A stretch of DNA of 64,000 bases, from assembly GCF_026191475.2 (NCBI RefSeq), contig NZ_JAOSLC020000003.1:2384487-2448486 (forward strand), written 5' to 3'. The DNA is from Polaribacter ponticola (GTDB lineage Bacteria; Bacteroidota; Bacteroidia; Flavobacteriales; Flavobacteriaceae). Each line of letters begins with the position of its first letter. The stretch's first letter is position 1. The position numbers and the translations under genes are program-made. Below the pieces are notes generated by a model, which was not told the DNA's origin, did no database searches, and worked only from the letters and a program-made list of their open reading frames with translations. Positions 9,589 to 19,065 of this stretch are shown here, piece by piece.

Positions 9589-10062
9589 TTAGCTTTTTGT
9601 AGCGCTAAAAGTTCCTTCTGTTACTTCTTTTCTGTCACTTGGGCCATTATAACCAAGAAAAGTAAAAGTTCCAGAAACTTTGGTAGGTGTTTCTTCTGTA
9701 ATTTCAATAGTTCCAGATCCAATATCAAAAGTAGAACTCCAGTTAGCAAACGGATTTAGGCTACCGTAAAGAATTGAGTTTGTGTTAGAAATTGCGTCGC
9801 CTGTTTTATAAGTTCCAATTCCATTATAGTTAGAAATTGTAATTCTTATATAATCTCCATTTGCATTAGAACCTCCAATAACAGCAACTCCATTTGTAAT
9901 TACTGCACTAACTGTAGCTTTTAATGAAGTAAAAGATGTGCCATCTACTTTAGCTGTAAATGTACCTTCTCCCGTTAGACCTAAATCATCATCTGTAGCA
10001 TCACTACAAGAGATAACAATAGAAAGACACATAAATAATAGTAAGTTTTTTAAATTTTTCAT
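9589..10062 (-). CDS. Secreted lipoprotein of DUF6252-like type
   Basis: A 157-residue protein with a lipoprotein signal (MKNLKNLLLFMCLSIVISCSDA, lipobox Cys in VISC). The mature domain begins GEGTFTAKVDGTSFTSLKATVSA and ends GTFTFLGYNGPSDRKEVTEGTFSATKS, the pattern of the small Bacteroidota beta-sandwich lipoproteins annotated DUF6252. Palindrome C (10122-10139) lies 59 nt upstream of the start. It is separated from the next regulated gene by palindrome B, so each of the two lipoprotein genes has its own element. Confidence 0.78.
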   Translation of the reverse strand: MKNLKNLLLFMCLSIVISCSDATDDDLGLTGEGTFTAKVDGTSFTSLKATVSAVITNGVAVIGGSNANGDYIRITISNYNGIGTYKTGDAISNTNSILYGSLNPFANWSSTFDIGSGTIEITEETPTKVSGTFTFLGYNGPSDRKEVTEGTFSATKS

Positions 10063-10121
10063 AATTTTTAATTTTTAGATTTATTCTTTTACAAAGGTCT
10101 ATGAATAGTTAAAAATCAACA

Positions 10122-10139
10122 ATAGGGCATTTGTCGTAT
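10122..10139 (-). promoter_or_regulatory. Palindromic operator C before DUF6252-like lipoprotein gene
   Basis: ATAGGGCATTTGTCGTAT, a diverged copy of the palindrome, immediately after the stop codon of the 10140-11138 gene and 59 nt before the lipoprotein start. In gene orientation a TTG triplet lies 2 nt after it and a -7-like box GACCTTTG 22 nt after it. Confidence 0.66.
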
Positions 10140-11138
10140 TTATTTTTTTAAGCGTCTTTTTTTATTGTAATAACTAAAAAAGCATATTAAAAAAATACCA
10201 AATAGAAAAAGTAAACCGTAGTTTGCAATAAACATTGTAAAGCCAATTATTCCATTAGAAATTCCATCAACTTTATAAACGTTAGGAAGTTTAATTTCAT
10301 CATAAGAAAAGTTATTAAAATTATTATTAGAATACAAGTCTATAGTTTTAAAATAGGATTCACTTTTTTTAGTAATTTCTTTAAAATTAAAGTTTTCTAA
10401 CTTCTCCCCATATGTAATTACAAAGTTAGAATCTGGAGATTTTCCGTAATTAAACAAAGAGAATTTTAATGTTGAATTCTCTTTGTTAAAAAACAGTTTA
10501 GTTGGGGAACTTGATTTAATTTGATGAATTAAAATTTTATCTTTTAACTGTGTGTAAAAGTTACCTTTCTCTATTGGAGGTTTCCAAAGAGACCCAGTTT
10601 CTATTAAATAAATAAAAGCATTTTTTTTATTGGAGTTATAACCTCTTGTAATTTTAGCATTATTAGTATTCACTAAAAAATAAACAGTAAATTTTGTAAT
10701 TTTATTTGGCGGAAAAGTAATACTCCAAACATACCAGTTATCATTTTCTTCATTTGGTTTTTTCATAAGAGTTGCAGCTTGTCCGTTTATTAATCCTTTA
10801 ATTTTATATAAGCCATCGACTGTAACATTATTTGCATAATTATTATGGGTAATATTTTCGAACACATTATTTATAGGATAACCAACTTTTATAGTTAGTG
10901 TGTCTTTATTGGTGTTTTTAAAATAATAATTGCCTTTTACAGTAGCAAAACCATTGTAAATTTGCATGAAAATATTTTCAGATTTCATCTGAATTTTTTT
11001 ATAAGCAATACTGTCTTTAGGATATAAGAGTTTAAAAACTCCACTTCCTCCTGCATTCCAAACACCAGGTTGTGCAGAGTTAGAAATTAGAAAACTTACG
11101 CTAATTATTAAACATATTAAATAGATAGATTTTTTCAT
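10140..11138 (-). CDS. Exported, C-terminally membrane-anchored protein, unknown function
   Basis: About 332 residues from the ATG at 11138 (MKKSIYLICLIISVSFLIS, a clear signal peptide). A start at 11159 would overlap the upstream gene, so I prefer the internal ATG with a 7-nt gap. The lumenal part begins QPGVWNAGGSGVFKLLYPKDS and is beta-rich (NGFATVKGNYYFKNTNKDT looks like a VIT/DUF4424-type fold). A membrane helix (GLLFLFGIFLICFFSYY) and a basic tail KKRRLKK end the protein, so the bulk is periplasmic. It is the third gene of the unit led by the PQQ-like protein. Confidence 0.7.
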   Translation of the reverse strand: MKKSIYLICLIISVSFLISNSAQPGVWNAGGSGVFKLLYPKDSIAYKKIQMKSENIFMQIYNGFATVKGNYYFKNTNKDTLTIKVGYPINNVFENITHNNYANNVTVDGLYKIKGLINGQAATLMKKPNEENDNWYVWSITFPPNKITKFTVYFLVNTNNAKITRGYNSNKKNAFIYLIETGSLWKPPIEKGNFYTQLKDKILIHQIKSSSPTKLFFNKENSTLKFSLFNYGKSPDSNFVITYGEKLENFNFKEITKKSESYFKTIDLYSNNNFNNFSYDEIKLPNVYKVDGISNGIIGFTMFIANYGLLFLFGIFLICFFSYYNKKRRLKK

Positions 11139-11145
11139 AACATTA

Positions 11146-11652
11146 TTAAAAAGTTGCAATTATTTTTTCTGCTTCTATCATTTTATCATTTGGTATTAGA
11201 ATTCGAAACTCATCATTTATAGGGCCTTTTGAGGTAATCCATTGCACATCGAACTCAAGTAAATTTAAATTGTTTTTCGATTTTATAATTTTAAGGCTCT
11301 TAACTCTTTTTTTATTTCCATATAATTTAATTTTATGAGAGTTAATTAATAAATGATCTGAATAAATTTTAACTGATGGGTTTTTAACACCTTTTTTTAA
11401 ATGCTTGTAGCTAAATTTAAACCTTAGCCATGGAATTAGAATTGCAAAAGAAATTGTAAACAGTACTCCTGTAAGTAAATTAGTTTTTCTTAAAATCATT
11501 AGCATTACTGTTCCTAAAGTTAGAATTCCAATACCAAAATAGACACTATCTTCTTTTTTGTTTTCTTTTTCTATAACAACAAATTCATTCCATTCTTTAA
11601 TAGAATATTTCCATTCTGCTATTAATCTAAAATCAAGCTCCTTTTTATTCAT
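11146..11652 (-). CDS. Membrane protein with two helices and PH-like C-terminus, unknown
   Basis: 168 residues from the ATG at 11652 (MNKKELDFRLIAEWKYSIKEW); the longer frame starts with TTG. Two closely spaced hydrophobic helices (VYFGIGILTLGTVMLMIL and LLTGVLFTISFAILIPWL) are followed by a basic linker. A small beta domain (VKIYSDHLLINSHKIKLYG and on) resembles bacterial PH-like membrane proteins. It lies 36 nt behind the propeller gene and 7 nt ahead of the next one, so it belongs to the same operon controlled from palindrome D. Confidence 0.65.
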   Translation of the reverse strand: MNKKELDFRLIAEWKYSIKEWNEFVVIEKENKKEDSVYFGIGILTLGTVMLMILRKTNLLTGVLFTISFAILIPWLRFKFSYKHLKKGVKNPSVKIYSDHLLINSHKIKLYGNKKRVKSLKIIKSKNNLNLLEFDVQWITSKGPINDEFRILIPNDKMIEAEKIIATF

Positions 11653-11688
11653 TCTCACCAAAATCAATATATAGTTTAGAAGACGAGC

Positions 11689-13500
11689 TTAAATTTTATA
11701 AGCATAAATAGTGTTTTTATTAGCCTGGTAATAAAGAACTCTTTCAACTTCATCAACTTTATAAGTTGGTTTTTTATCTTTTAATAATATTTCTTTTAAT
11801 TTTTTTCCAGAATCTTTATCAATTTTAACCAAGCCTACGCCAGAGCTTAGTTTTGTTAAAATAAATTTATCATTCTGTGTTTGAGCTGAGGCTTTAAAAC
11901 GTTTACTCATTGCACCAAAAGAAGCTCCAGCTATTTGTGAGAATCCTTTAGCGTGATTATTCATTTGAGCGCCATAAGAATTGTATCTTCCCATACCGTT
12001 GCTATTTGCACCTGCTCTGTAAGAAGCACTTGCAGCCAAAGCCATAGAAGTAACTGCTAAAGCACCAGAAAGTACTTTCATAAAACCACTTTTAGAAGGC
12101 GATTTTAAATATTCATGAAAAATTTCTTTTCCGTTTGCATCTAATAGCATCAAATTTTGACTAGAAGACAACAAAATATTATTACCTCTCATTTCTATAG
12201 ATGTTGGCATTTCTTTCTCTCCAAATTTAGGTTTTGCTATTACTTTGTATTTTCCAGAGTTTCCATCAATACTATATAAACCATCACTACAACTTAAGAG
12301 AAAACGCTTGTTTTTAGCATCGTAAGTAGAGGATACTGCTTTAGATTGTTTGTATTTTAATTTTTTACCAAATACAGATTCTCCGGTATTTTCATTAATA
12401 ATATCTGCGTCTTTTGCAGTAATATATAAAATTCCAGCTTCAGTTCTTGCAAGTGTACTAATACTTGGGCCAGTTTTTAAAGGCTTTTTCCAAAGCGGAG
12501 TTCCGTCTAATTTAATTTTGTTTATACCACCAGTAACTACACCAAAAATAATTCCATCATCTTCAGTGTAAAAATGACTCACAAGTCCTTTTGTTTTTGG
12601 GGCTTTCTTCCATAAATCATCTCCAGAACTACTGTCTAAAAAATAAATTTTCGATTGTGGGTTTTTACCCTCGGTATCTGTTAAAATTGCAATTCCTTGC
12701 GGTAAATAATTAGTTTGTCTTACTTTACCTTTTAACTTATTACCTTCTTTCCAAACAGTTTTTCCACTAGAATCGATTTTGTGTATCGTAGTGTTTTTAC
12801 CATTGTTATTAGATTGAAAAGCATAAATAGCATCTTTTTCTGCATTAATGGAAGTCGCATTCTTAACACTAGCTGTCCAAAGTGTTTTTCCTGTAGCTAA
12901 TTCAATGGCATCAATTCCTTTCTTACGAGGTATAATCAGTTTTTCGTTTATAATATCTGCAACACCAGTTACATTATTACTTCCTTTTTGAGGTATTGTA
13001 TATTCTTCTTTTCCGGTAGACAAGTCGTAAACAGCAATAGAATATCCTGCACCAATTTTTCCTTTACTTTTTCTTAATCCACTAACTACCAATTTATTTT
13101 CAGGTAAAATAATATCTCTACTATTCATAAAAGAAAATCCCTCTTCTTTAGAATCAAATAAAGTTTTTCCTGAAATTACATCTATAACAAACGTTACATC
13201 ATTCATTCCGTTTGCAATAAACATAGCATAAGGTGTGTTTGGTTGTAAGTGAAAGTTTTCTTCTTTTATATTTTTACGTTTATCAAATAGAAATGTGGGT
13301 TCAGAGGTATTTGGTTGTATACCATAAACCCCTTTTGAAGTTGAAACAAGTAGTGTTCCAGGATCTGACATTTTCATCCATTTAATAGCTCCAACATCAT
13401 ATTTGTTATCAGGAGATTGTGCTTTTTGAGAAAATAAGATGTTTGCACTTAAAAACATTAAAGTGTAAAAACTAATTTTTAAAATGTTTTTGATTTTCAT
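11689..13500 (-). CDS. PQQ-binding-like beta-propeller protein, exported
   Basis: 603 residues with a signal peptide (MKIKNILKISFYTLMFLSANILFSQ). Repeated PQQ-like propeller blades follow, marked by GxxxW motifs (ATGKTLWTASVKN, SSGKTVWKEGN, SSSGDDLWKKAPK, LDGTPLWKKPLK, NSGKYKVIAK). A hydrophobic Ala/Ser/Gly insert near residues 475-500 (SGALAVTSMALAASASY) interrupts the last blades. There is no catalytic domain, so it is probably a scaffold or substrate-binding protein. It leads a three-gene unit (13500 to 10140) and carries palindrome D 55 nt before its start. Confidence 0.78.
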   Translation of the reverse strand: MKIKNILKISFYTLMFLSANILFSQKAQSPDNKYDVGAIKWMKMSDPGTLLVSTSKGVYGIQPNTSEPTFLFDKRKNIKEENFHLQPNTPYAMFIANGMNDVTFVIDVISGKTLFDSKEEGFSFMNSRDIILPENKLVVSGLRKSKGKIGAGYSIAVYDLSTGKEEYTIPQKGSNNVTGVADIINEKLIIPRKKGIDAIELATGKTLWTASVKNATSINAEKDAIYAFQSNNNGKNTTIHKIDSSGKTVWKEGNKLKGKVRQTNYLPQGIAILTDTEGKNPQSKIYFLDSSSGDDLWKKAPKTKGLVSHFYTEDDGIIFGVVTGGINKIKLDGTPLWKKPLKTGPSISTLARTEAGILYITAKDADIINENTGESVFGKKLKYKQSKAVSSTYDAKNKRFLLSCSDGLYSIDGNSGKYKVIAKPKFGEKEMPTSIEMRGNNILLSSSQNLMLLDANGKEIFHEYLKSPSKSGFMKVLSGALAVTSMALAASASYRAGANSNGMGRYNSYGAQMNNHAKGFSQIAGASFGAMSKRFKASAQTQNDKFILTKLSSGVGLVKIDKDSGKKLKEILLKDKKPTYKVDEVERVLYYQANKNTIYAYKI

Positions 13501-13555
13501 AATTTTTAGATTTAAAGTTGCACTTCAAAATTCTATTATTATAAAAATTTATACA

Positions 13556-13573
13556 ATACGGCAAATGACGTAT
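13556..13573 (-). promoter_or_regulatory. Palindromic operator D before the PQQ-like operon
   Basis: ATACGGCAAATGACGTAT, one mismatch between the arms. It lies 55 nt before the propeller ATG and 12 nt after the stop of the DUF6498 gene. In gene orientation a -7-like box GAATTTTG begins 22 nt downstream of the palindrome. Confidence 0.72.
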
Positions 13574-13584
13574 TTACCTTAAAA

Positions 13585-14300
13585 TCATTCAGTAAAGATT
13601 ATTAATTGTTTTTTAATCTCTTCTTTAGACACTTTTTCATTGGATAGTTTTTCTGATAAAAAATCTAATGTACTAGAGTTTTCTTTGATGGATTCTAAAG
13701 TTAAATCAATAATTAACCTAAAAGTAATTAATAAAAAAGCAGCAATAATTCCAGCACCATTATTATCTAAAATAATAAAGAAAAAGGAGAGTATTACTAC
13801 AAATTGTTGTACAAAAATTCTAACATAAGGTTTAAACATAATTTCTTTTGCAGTAAACTTTTGATATTTTTTATTGTGAATATAATCGGATATAAACTTT
13901 CCTAAATGTGTAAATATGATAGCAGGTAATGCATATTTAATATCTTCTAAATTTAAAATTGAAATATAGTTTTCTATTATATTAAAAGGTTCTTTAATTA
14001 TAGTTTCTTCTTTAAAGTTAAATAAAGCAAAACCAAAGATAGATTGTATGGCTATAAAGAATCCATAATGGAATAAAAAAAGAAAATTAAACTAAGTTCT
14101 GAAGATTTAGATTTACCAAATAAAATACTCCAAAGCATTTTTAACGCATTGAATACTCCTATAACAAGCGTTTCTAAAAAATAAGCAAATAAAATTGTTA
14201 TAGCAGATGCTTTACCAATATATAATAGAAATAATAAGTAGATTGAGCTTAACCAAATAAAAGCATTTTGTGGTGTTGGATAGAAAATATTTTTGAGCAT
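13585..14300 (-). pseudogene. DUF6498 integral membrane protein (one homopolymer frameshift)
   Basis: Restored length is 238 residues from the ATG at 14300 (MLKNIFYPTPQNAFIWLSS). The longer frame to 14360 would run into palindrome E, so the shorter start is chosen. Several membrane helices and the motif FFFLFHYGFF after repair are characteristic of DUF6498. The break is at A7 14075-14081; one added base joins LSLIFFF to LFHYGFFIAIQSIFGF. A soluble C-terminal tail (LESIKENSSTLDFLSEKLSNEK) follows the last helices. Function is unknown; its promoter carries palindrome E. Confidence 0.72.
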
Positions 14301-14351
14301 TTTTAAACTTTTTATAAGTAGTAAAATACATATTAAAATTAAAAATAGACA

Positions 14352-14369
14352 ATACGTCAAATGCCTTAT
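14352..14369 (-). promoter_or_regulatory. Palindromic operator E before DUF6498 gene
   Basis: ATACGTCAAATGCCTTAT, the weakest-conserved right arm. It lies 51 nt before the ATG at 14300 and only 8 nt after the stop of the GSCFA gene. A -7-like TATTTTAC starts 23 nt downstream in gene orientation. Confidence 0.62.
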
Positions 14370-14377
14370 TTAAAAAA

Positions 14378-15319
14378 TTATAGAAGGTAACTTTTTTTAA
14401 TATTTTCTTTCTTAATCGATAGGTTTTTAAGAAATTGTTGATGCTGTTTAGATTCTTTATTGAACGGAAGATGAGAAATTCCTTTTTGTATAACATCTAT
14501 TTCTTTCATTGTAGATTTTGAATCTTCAGAAAACCAAGTGGCAGTAAATTTTTCCCAAATGTAATTAATAGCAGTTTTATTTGGGTGAATCATATCTTCT
14601 TTATAAAAACGATAATCTCTTAATTCATCCATCATAATTTCATACGAAGGAAAGTAAAATGTGTTTTTTCTCGCATTAACTACGCTGTGTATTGCAGAAA
14701 TTAAATGAGATTTACTTTGTGTATTTTCTATAAAACCATCTTTTAAATGTCTTACTGGCGAAACTGTAAAAATAATATTAACATTGTTATTTACAGATTT
14801 TAAAAGAGCAATTTTAGCGTCTAAAATTTCGATTATTTTATCAACAGATAACAACTCTTTTAAAAATTTTTTTTGTGGAACTTTGTGGCAATTAGCTACT
14901 ATAACATCTGTTTCAATAAACCTGTAAACCCAAGAAGTACCCAAAGTAATTATAATATGGGAAGCTTCGGTTAATTTTTTGTTTGTTAAATTTATTGATG
15001 AATTTAAATTATTTAAAAGCTCATTTTTATTAGTAGAACTTAAATTTGAATGTGCATCAAAAGAGTGCCAACGTTCATTTTGAAACACTAAATCTGCATC
15101 AGTATATTTTTTCTCATTAATTACATTCGTAATTAAGTTTTCTATGGCTTTTGGGTGAAAAAGAATTCCAAATGGATTTTGTTCAGAATTAAATTTAAAA
15201 TAATTTAATTTGTTTCCAATATTTTCGGTAAAACAAGATCCTAGCATCAAAATAGTAGATGTATAATCTATTAAGTTTCTAGTTTCTTTTTTTAAAGTAA
15301 TTTGGGTTTGGAGTTTCAT
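14378..15319 (-). CDS. GSCFA-domain protein (SGNH-hydrolase-like)
   Basis: 313 residues. The family-naming motif appears as LMLGSCFTENIGNKL near residue 27, where the Ser would be the nucleophile of a GDSL/SGNH-type fold. HIIITLGTSWVYR, FTVSPVRHLKDGF and EDMIHPNKTAINYIWE (the C-terminal D-x-x-H box) complete the set. It has no signal peptide and is probably cytosolic. The gene starts 3 nt after the alaS stop, an arrangement that suggests one transcript with alaS. The substrate is unknown. Confidence 0.88.
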   Translation of the reverse strand: MKLQTQITLKKETRNLIDYTSTILMLGSCFTENIGNKLNYFKFNSEQNPFGILFHPKAIENLITNVINEKKYTDADLVFQNERWHSFDAHSNLSSTNKNELLNNLNSSINLTNKKLTEASHIIITLGTSWVYRFIETDVIVANCHKVPQKKFLKELLSVDKIIEILDAKIALLKSVNNNVNIIFTVSPVRHLKDGFIENTQSKSHLISAIHSVVNARKNTFYFPSYEIMMDELRDYRFYKEDMIHPNKTAINYIWEKFTATWFSEDSKSTMKEIDVIQKGISHLPFNKESKQHQQFLKNLSIKKENIKKSYLL

Positions 15320-15322
15320 TTT

Positions 15323-17941
15323 TTACACTAGATAATCTTTAGCTTTTTCTAATGCTTTAGGTATTCCTCCAGGATTTTTACCACCTGCAGTAGCAAAAAA
15401 TGGTTGTCCGCCACCGCCACCGTGAATTAGTTTACCCAGTTCTCTAACAACGGTACCAGCATTATAACCGCGTTCATTTGCTAATTCTTTAGAAATATAA
15501 CAAGTTAACATTGCTTTGTCTTTTGTTGGGGCAGTTGCAAACAATAAAAATAAATTTTGATGTTCTTTTCCAATTTCAAAGGCTAGATTTTTAATTCCGT
15601 TAGCATCTAAATCAACTTTAGTTGCTAAAAATTGCACACCATTTATTTCTTGCAATTGATTTTTAATTTCTCCTGATAAGTTTTTAGCTTTATCCTTTAA
15701 TAATTGCTCAATCTGTTTTTGTAAAGTTGTATTTTCATCTTGTAATTTTTGTACAGCTTTCACAGGATCTTTTGCGTTATTTAAGATGTCTTTTACTTCA
15801 AATAAAACTCTGTTGTTTTCAAAATAAAAATCTTTAACAGCATCGTTTGTAATGGCCTCAATTCTTCTAATTCCTGCAGCAACTGCACCTTCAGATTTAA
15901 TTTTGAAGTGCCAAATATCGCCTGTATTTTTTACATGAGTTCCTCCACAAAGTTCTACAGAATTTCCAAACTTAATAGCTCTTACAGTATCTCCGTATTT
16001 TTCACCAAACAAAGCCATTGCACCTTCGTCAATTGCTTGTTGCATTGGTATATTTCTTTTTTCTTCTAAATTTAACTTCCCAGAAATTCTAGCATTTACA
16101 AAATTTTCTACATCTCTTAATTCTTCTACTGTCATTTTTGAAAAATGGGAGAAATCGAAACGTAAATATTTAGAATGTACAGATGAGCCTTTTTGCTCTA
16201 CATGGCTTCCTAAAACTTCTCTAAGTGCTTGGTGTAATAAGTGTGTTGCAGTATGATTACACTCTGTTCTGTATCGTTGTTTTGCATCAACAACAGCTTT
16301 AAAATTTTCGTTTAAATGTTTAGGTAAGTTTTTTGTAAAATGAATAATTACGTTATTTTCTTTCTTAGTATCTAAAATATATACTACATCACCATGCGTA
16401 TCTTTTAAATACCCTTTATCTCCAACTTGTCCACCACCTTCTGGATAAAAAGGAGTTAGGTTAAATACAAGTTGATACATTTCACCATCTTTTTTAGAAG
16501 TTACTTTTCTAAATTTTGTAATCTTAACATTGGTTTCTAAAAGATCGTAACCTACAAATTCTTCAACAGCATCATTGTGTAAAACGGTCCAGTCATCAGT
16601 AGACATTTCACTCGCTGCTCTAGATCTATTTTTTTGTTTTTGAAGTTCTTCTTGAAATCCTATCTCATCTAAAGTATATCCTTTTTCAGATAAAATTAAA
16701 GCAGTTAAATCTATAGGGAAACCATAAGTATCATATAATTCAAATGCTTTGTCTCCAGAAATTTCTTTGGTTTTTGAGGAAGATATAATTCCGTCTAATA
16801 ATATTAAACCTTGATCTAATGCTCTTAAAAAAGAAGTTTCTTCTTCCTTAATTACATTTTCAATTAATTGTTTTTGAGCTTTTAATTCTGGGAATGCAGT
16901 TCCCATTTTTTTACTTAAAACATCAACTAATCTGTAAATAAAAGGTTCTTTTTTATTTAGAAAAGTAAACCCATAACGAACAGCACGTCTTAGAATACGT
17001 CTAATAACATAACCAGCACCGGTATTACTTGGTAATTGTCCGTCTGCAATAGAAAAAGCAACAGCTCTAACATGGTCTGATATTACTCGAATGGCAATAT
17101 CTATTTTTTCTTCCTTATTGTAAGTTGTATTCGTTATAGCTTCAATTTCACGAATTATAGGTGTAAAAACATCAGTATCGTAATTAGATTTTACATCTTG
17201 TAAAACCATACAAAGACGTTCAAACCCCATACCGGTATCTATATGCTTATTTGGTAATTCTTCAAGAGATCCATTAGCTTTACGGTTATACTGCATAAAA
17301 ACTAAGTTCCAAATTTCTACAACTTGCGGATGATCTTCATTAACTAAAGTCTTGCCATCTATTTTTGCTTTTTCTTCTGGAGTTCTAATGTCAACATGAA
17401 TTTCAGAACAAGGTCCGCATGGTCCTTGTTCTCCCATTTCCCAGAAATTATCTTTCTTATTCCCTTTTAAAATTCGGTCTTCAGAAATGTATTGTTTCCA
17501 AATATCATATGCTTCAGTATCCATATTTAGGTTATCAGAATCATCAGATCCTTCAAAAACGGTTACATACAAAATGTCTTTATCAATTTTATAAACTTCA
17601 GTCAATAATTCCCAAGCCCAAGCAATAGCTTCTTTTTTAAAGTAATCACCAAAAGACCAGTTGCCTAACATCTCAAAAAGAGTGTGATGATAAGTGTCGT
17701 AACCAACTTCTTCTAAATCGTTGTGTTTTCCAGAAACACGTAAGCATTTTTGAGAATCTGTAAGTCTGTTCTTTTTTGGTTTTCCATTCCCTAAAAAGTA
17801 TTCTTTAAAAGGAGCCATTCCAGAATTAACAAACATAAGAGTTGGATCGTCTTTTGTAACCATTGGAGCAGAAGGAACTACTAAATGAGATTTTTCTTGA
17901 AAAAAGTTTAAAAAAGTGGAACGAATGTCTTGAGATTTCAT
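15323..17941 (-). CDS. alaS: Alanyl-tRNA synthetase
   Basis: 872 residues, the normal full length. The N-terminal class II core begins [28 protein letters not shown], with [13 protein letters not shown] and the class II strand in [16 protein letters not shown]. The editing domain has zinc-type motifs [12 protein letters not shown] and [12 protein letters not shown]. The C-Ala domain ends with the glycine-rich [15 protein letters not shown]. Charges tRNA-Ala and hydrolyses mischarged Ser and Gly. The start fits family N-termini. A 15-bp palindrome TCCAACTAGGTTGGA (17954-17968) lies just before the start; its role is unclear. Confidence 0.98.
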   Translation of the reverse strand: MKSQDIRSTFLNFFQEKSHLVVPSAPMVTKDDPTLMFVNSGMAPFKEYFLGNGKPKKNRLTDSQKCLRVSGKHNDLEEVGYDTYHHTLFEMLGNWSFGDYFKKEAIAWAWELLTEVYKIDKDILYVTVFEGSDDSDNLNMDTEAYDIWKQYISEDRILKGNKKDNFWEMGEQGPCGPCSEIHVDIRTPEEKAKIDGKTLVNEDHPQVVEIWNLVFMQYNRKANGSLEELPNKHIDTGMGFERLCMVLQDVKSNYDTDVFTPIIREIEAITNTTYNKEEKIDIAIRVISDHVRAVAFSIADGQLPSNTGAGYVIRRILRRAVRYGFTFLNKKEPFIYRLVDVLSKKMGTAFPELKAQKQLIENVIKEEETSFLRALDQGLILLDGIISSSKTKEISGDKAFELYDTYGFPIDLTALILSEKGYTLDEIGFQEELQKQKNRSRAASEMSTDDWTVLHNDAVEEFVGYDLLETNVKITKFRKVTSKKDGEMYQLVFNLTPFYPEGGGQVGDKGYLKDTHGDVVYILDTKKENNVIIHFTKNLPKHLNENFKAVVDAKQRYRTECNHTATHLLHQALREVLGSHVEQKGSSVHSKYLRFDFSHFSKMTVEELRDVENFVNARISGKLNLEEKRNIPMQQAIDEGAMALFGEKYGDTVRAIKFGNSVELCGGTHVKNTGDIWHFKIKSEGAVAAGIRRIEAITNDAVKDFYFENNRVLFEVKDILNNAKDPVKAVQKLQDENTTLQKQIEQLLKDKAKNLSGEIKNQLQEINGVQFLATKVDLDANGIKNLAFEIGKEHQNLFLLFATAPTKDKAMLTCYISKELANERGYNAGTVVRELGKLIHGGGGGQPFFATAGGKNPGGIPKALEKAKDYLV

Positions 17942-18024
17942 AAAAAAGAAGTTTCCAACTAGGTTGGATTATGTTAATTTATTTTTAAAAAACTACTTAA
18001 ATTAAGCAGTTGTAAAACATTTTG

Positions 18025-18032
18025 TAAATTTG
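18025..18032 (+). promoter_or_regulatory. -7 box (TAAATTTG) for the M23 peptidase gene
   Basis: TAAATTTG fits the Bacteroidota -7 consensus TAnnTTTG and lies 68 nt before the ATG at 18101. No TTG at the usual -33 spacing is seen; a TTG at 18010-18012 is too close. Confidence 0.4.
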
Positions 18033-18100
18033 TTAGTTCTTATAAAGAGGATTTTAATTCTAAATCCAATTTAAAGAACAAAAATAGTACATTTAGCAAT

Positions 18101-19063
18101 ATGGCAAAAGTAAAATATTATTATGATGAGGATACTCTTTCTTACAGAAAAATTACTGTAGATAAGAGCAATTATTATAGAAGAATACTTTTTAGCGTTT
18201 TAGGCATCGTTTTAATAGCTTTTTTTGGGTTTATAGGTTTTAGTCAGATTATAATGTCTCCATCAGAAAGAGCACAAAGTCGCGAATATGAAAACTTAAA
18301 ATTTCATTACGAAGTTTTAGGGAAAAGATTAGAAGAAAGTTCTAATATTTTATCACAATTACAAGAAAGAGATAATAACATTTATAGAAGTTATTTTGAA
18401 GCAAACCCAATACCAGAAGAACAACGAAAAGCAGGTTTTGGTGGTGTAAATAGATATAAAAATTTAGATGGTTTCGATAATTCTAACTTAATTAAAAAGC
18501 TAACAAAAGAAATAGATGTTTTATCAAAGCAAATGGTAGTGCAATCTAAATCTTTAGATGAAATTGTAGTTTTAGCCAAAGAAAAAGAAGATATGCTTGC
18601 TTCTATACCAGCAATTCTTCCTATTAAAAAAGATGATTTTTACGTAGCTTCTGGTTATAAAATGAGAATGCATCCTATTTTAAAAATAAATAAGTTTCAT
18701 AAAGGGATGGATTTTACTGCGCCAACGGGCACACCAGTTTACGCTTCTGGAAATGGTAAAATACATAGAGCACAGAGAAGTAGTACCTTTGGTAAGGTAA
18801 TTTATATTAAACATGGTTACGGTTACACTACTATTTATGCACATTTAAGTAAAATGAAAGTAAAGAGAGGGCAAGATGTAAAAAGAGGTGATTTAATAGG
18901 CTATGTTGGTAATACTGGTTTGTCTGTATCTTCACACCTACACTACGAAGTTCATAAAAATGATAGACCTCTAAACCCTATTAATTTTTATTACGGTAAT
19001 TTAACTTTAGATGAATTTGCAGCTTTGCAAAAAACATCAGAACAAAGTCAATCTTTAGATTAA
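18101..19063 (+). CDS. M23-family metallopeptidase (LytM-type), membrane-anchored
   Basis: 320 residues with a short cytosolic basic start, one membrane helix (about 30-50, ILFSVLGIVLIAFFGFIGF), a periplasmic coiled coil (about 60-180) and a C-terminal LytM domain. The zinc site is visible as HPILKINKFHKGMDFTAP (H-x8-H-x3-D region) and HLHYEVH. This architecture is that of peptidoglycan DD-endopeptidases or their activators in Bacteroidota. It is followed after 2 nt by the MerR gene and is divergent from alaS, a gene order often seen in Flavobacteriaceae. Confidence 0.93.
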   Translation: MAKVKYYYDEDTLSYRKITVDKSNYYRRILFSVLGIVLIAFFGFIGFSQIIMSPSERAQSREYENLKFHYEVLGKRLEESSNILSQLQERDNNIYRSYFEANPIPEEQRKAGFGGVNRYKNLDGFDNSNLIKKLTKEIDVLSKQMVVQSKSLDEIVVLAKEKEDMLASIPAILPIKKDDFYVASGYKMRMHPILKINKFHKGMDFTAPTGTPVYASGNGKIHRAQRSSTFGKVIYIKHGYGYTTIYAHLSKMKVKRGQDVKRGDLIGYVGNTGLSVSSHLHYEVHKNDRPLNPINFYYGNLTLDEFAALQKTSEQSQSLD

Positions 19064-19065
19064 TT

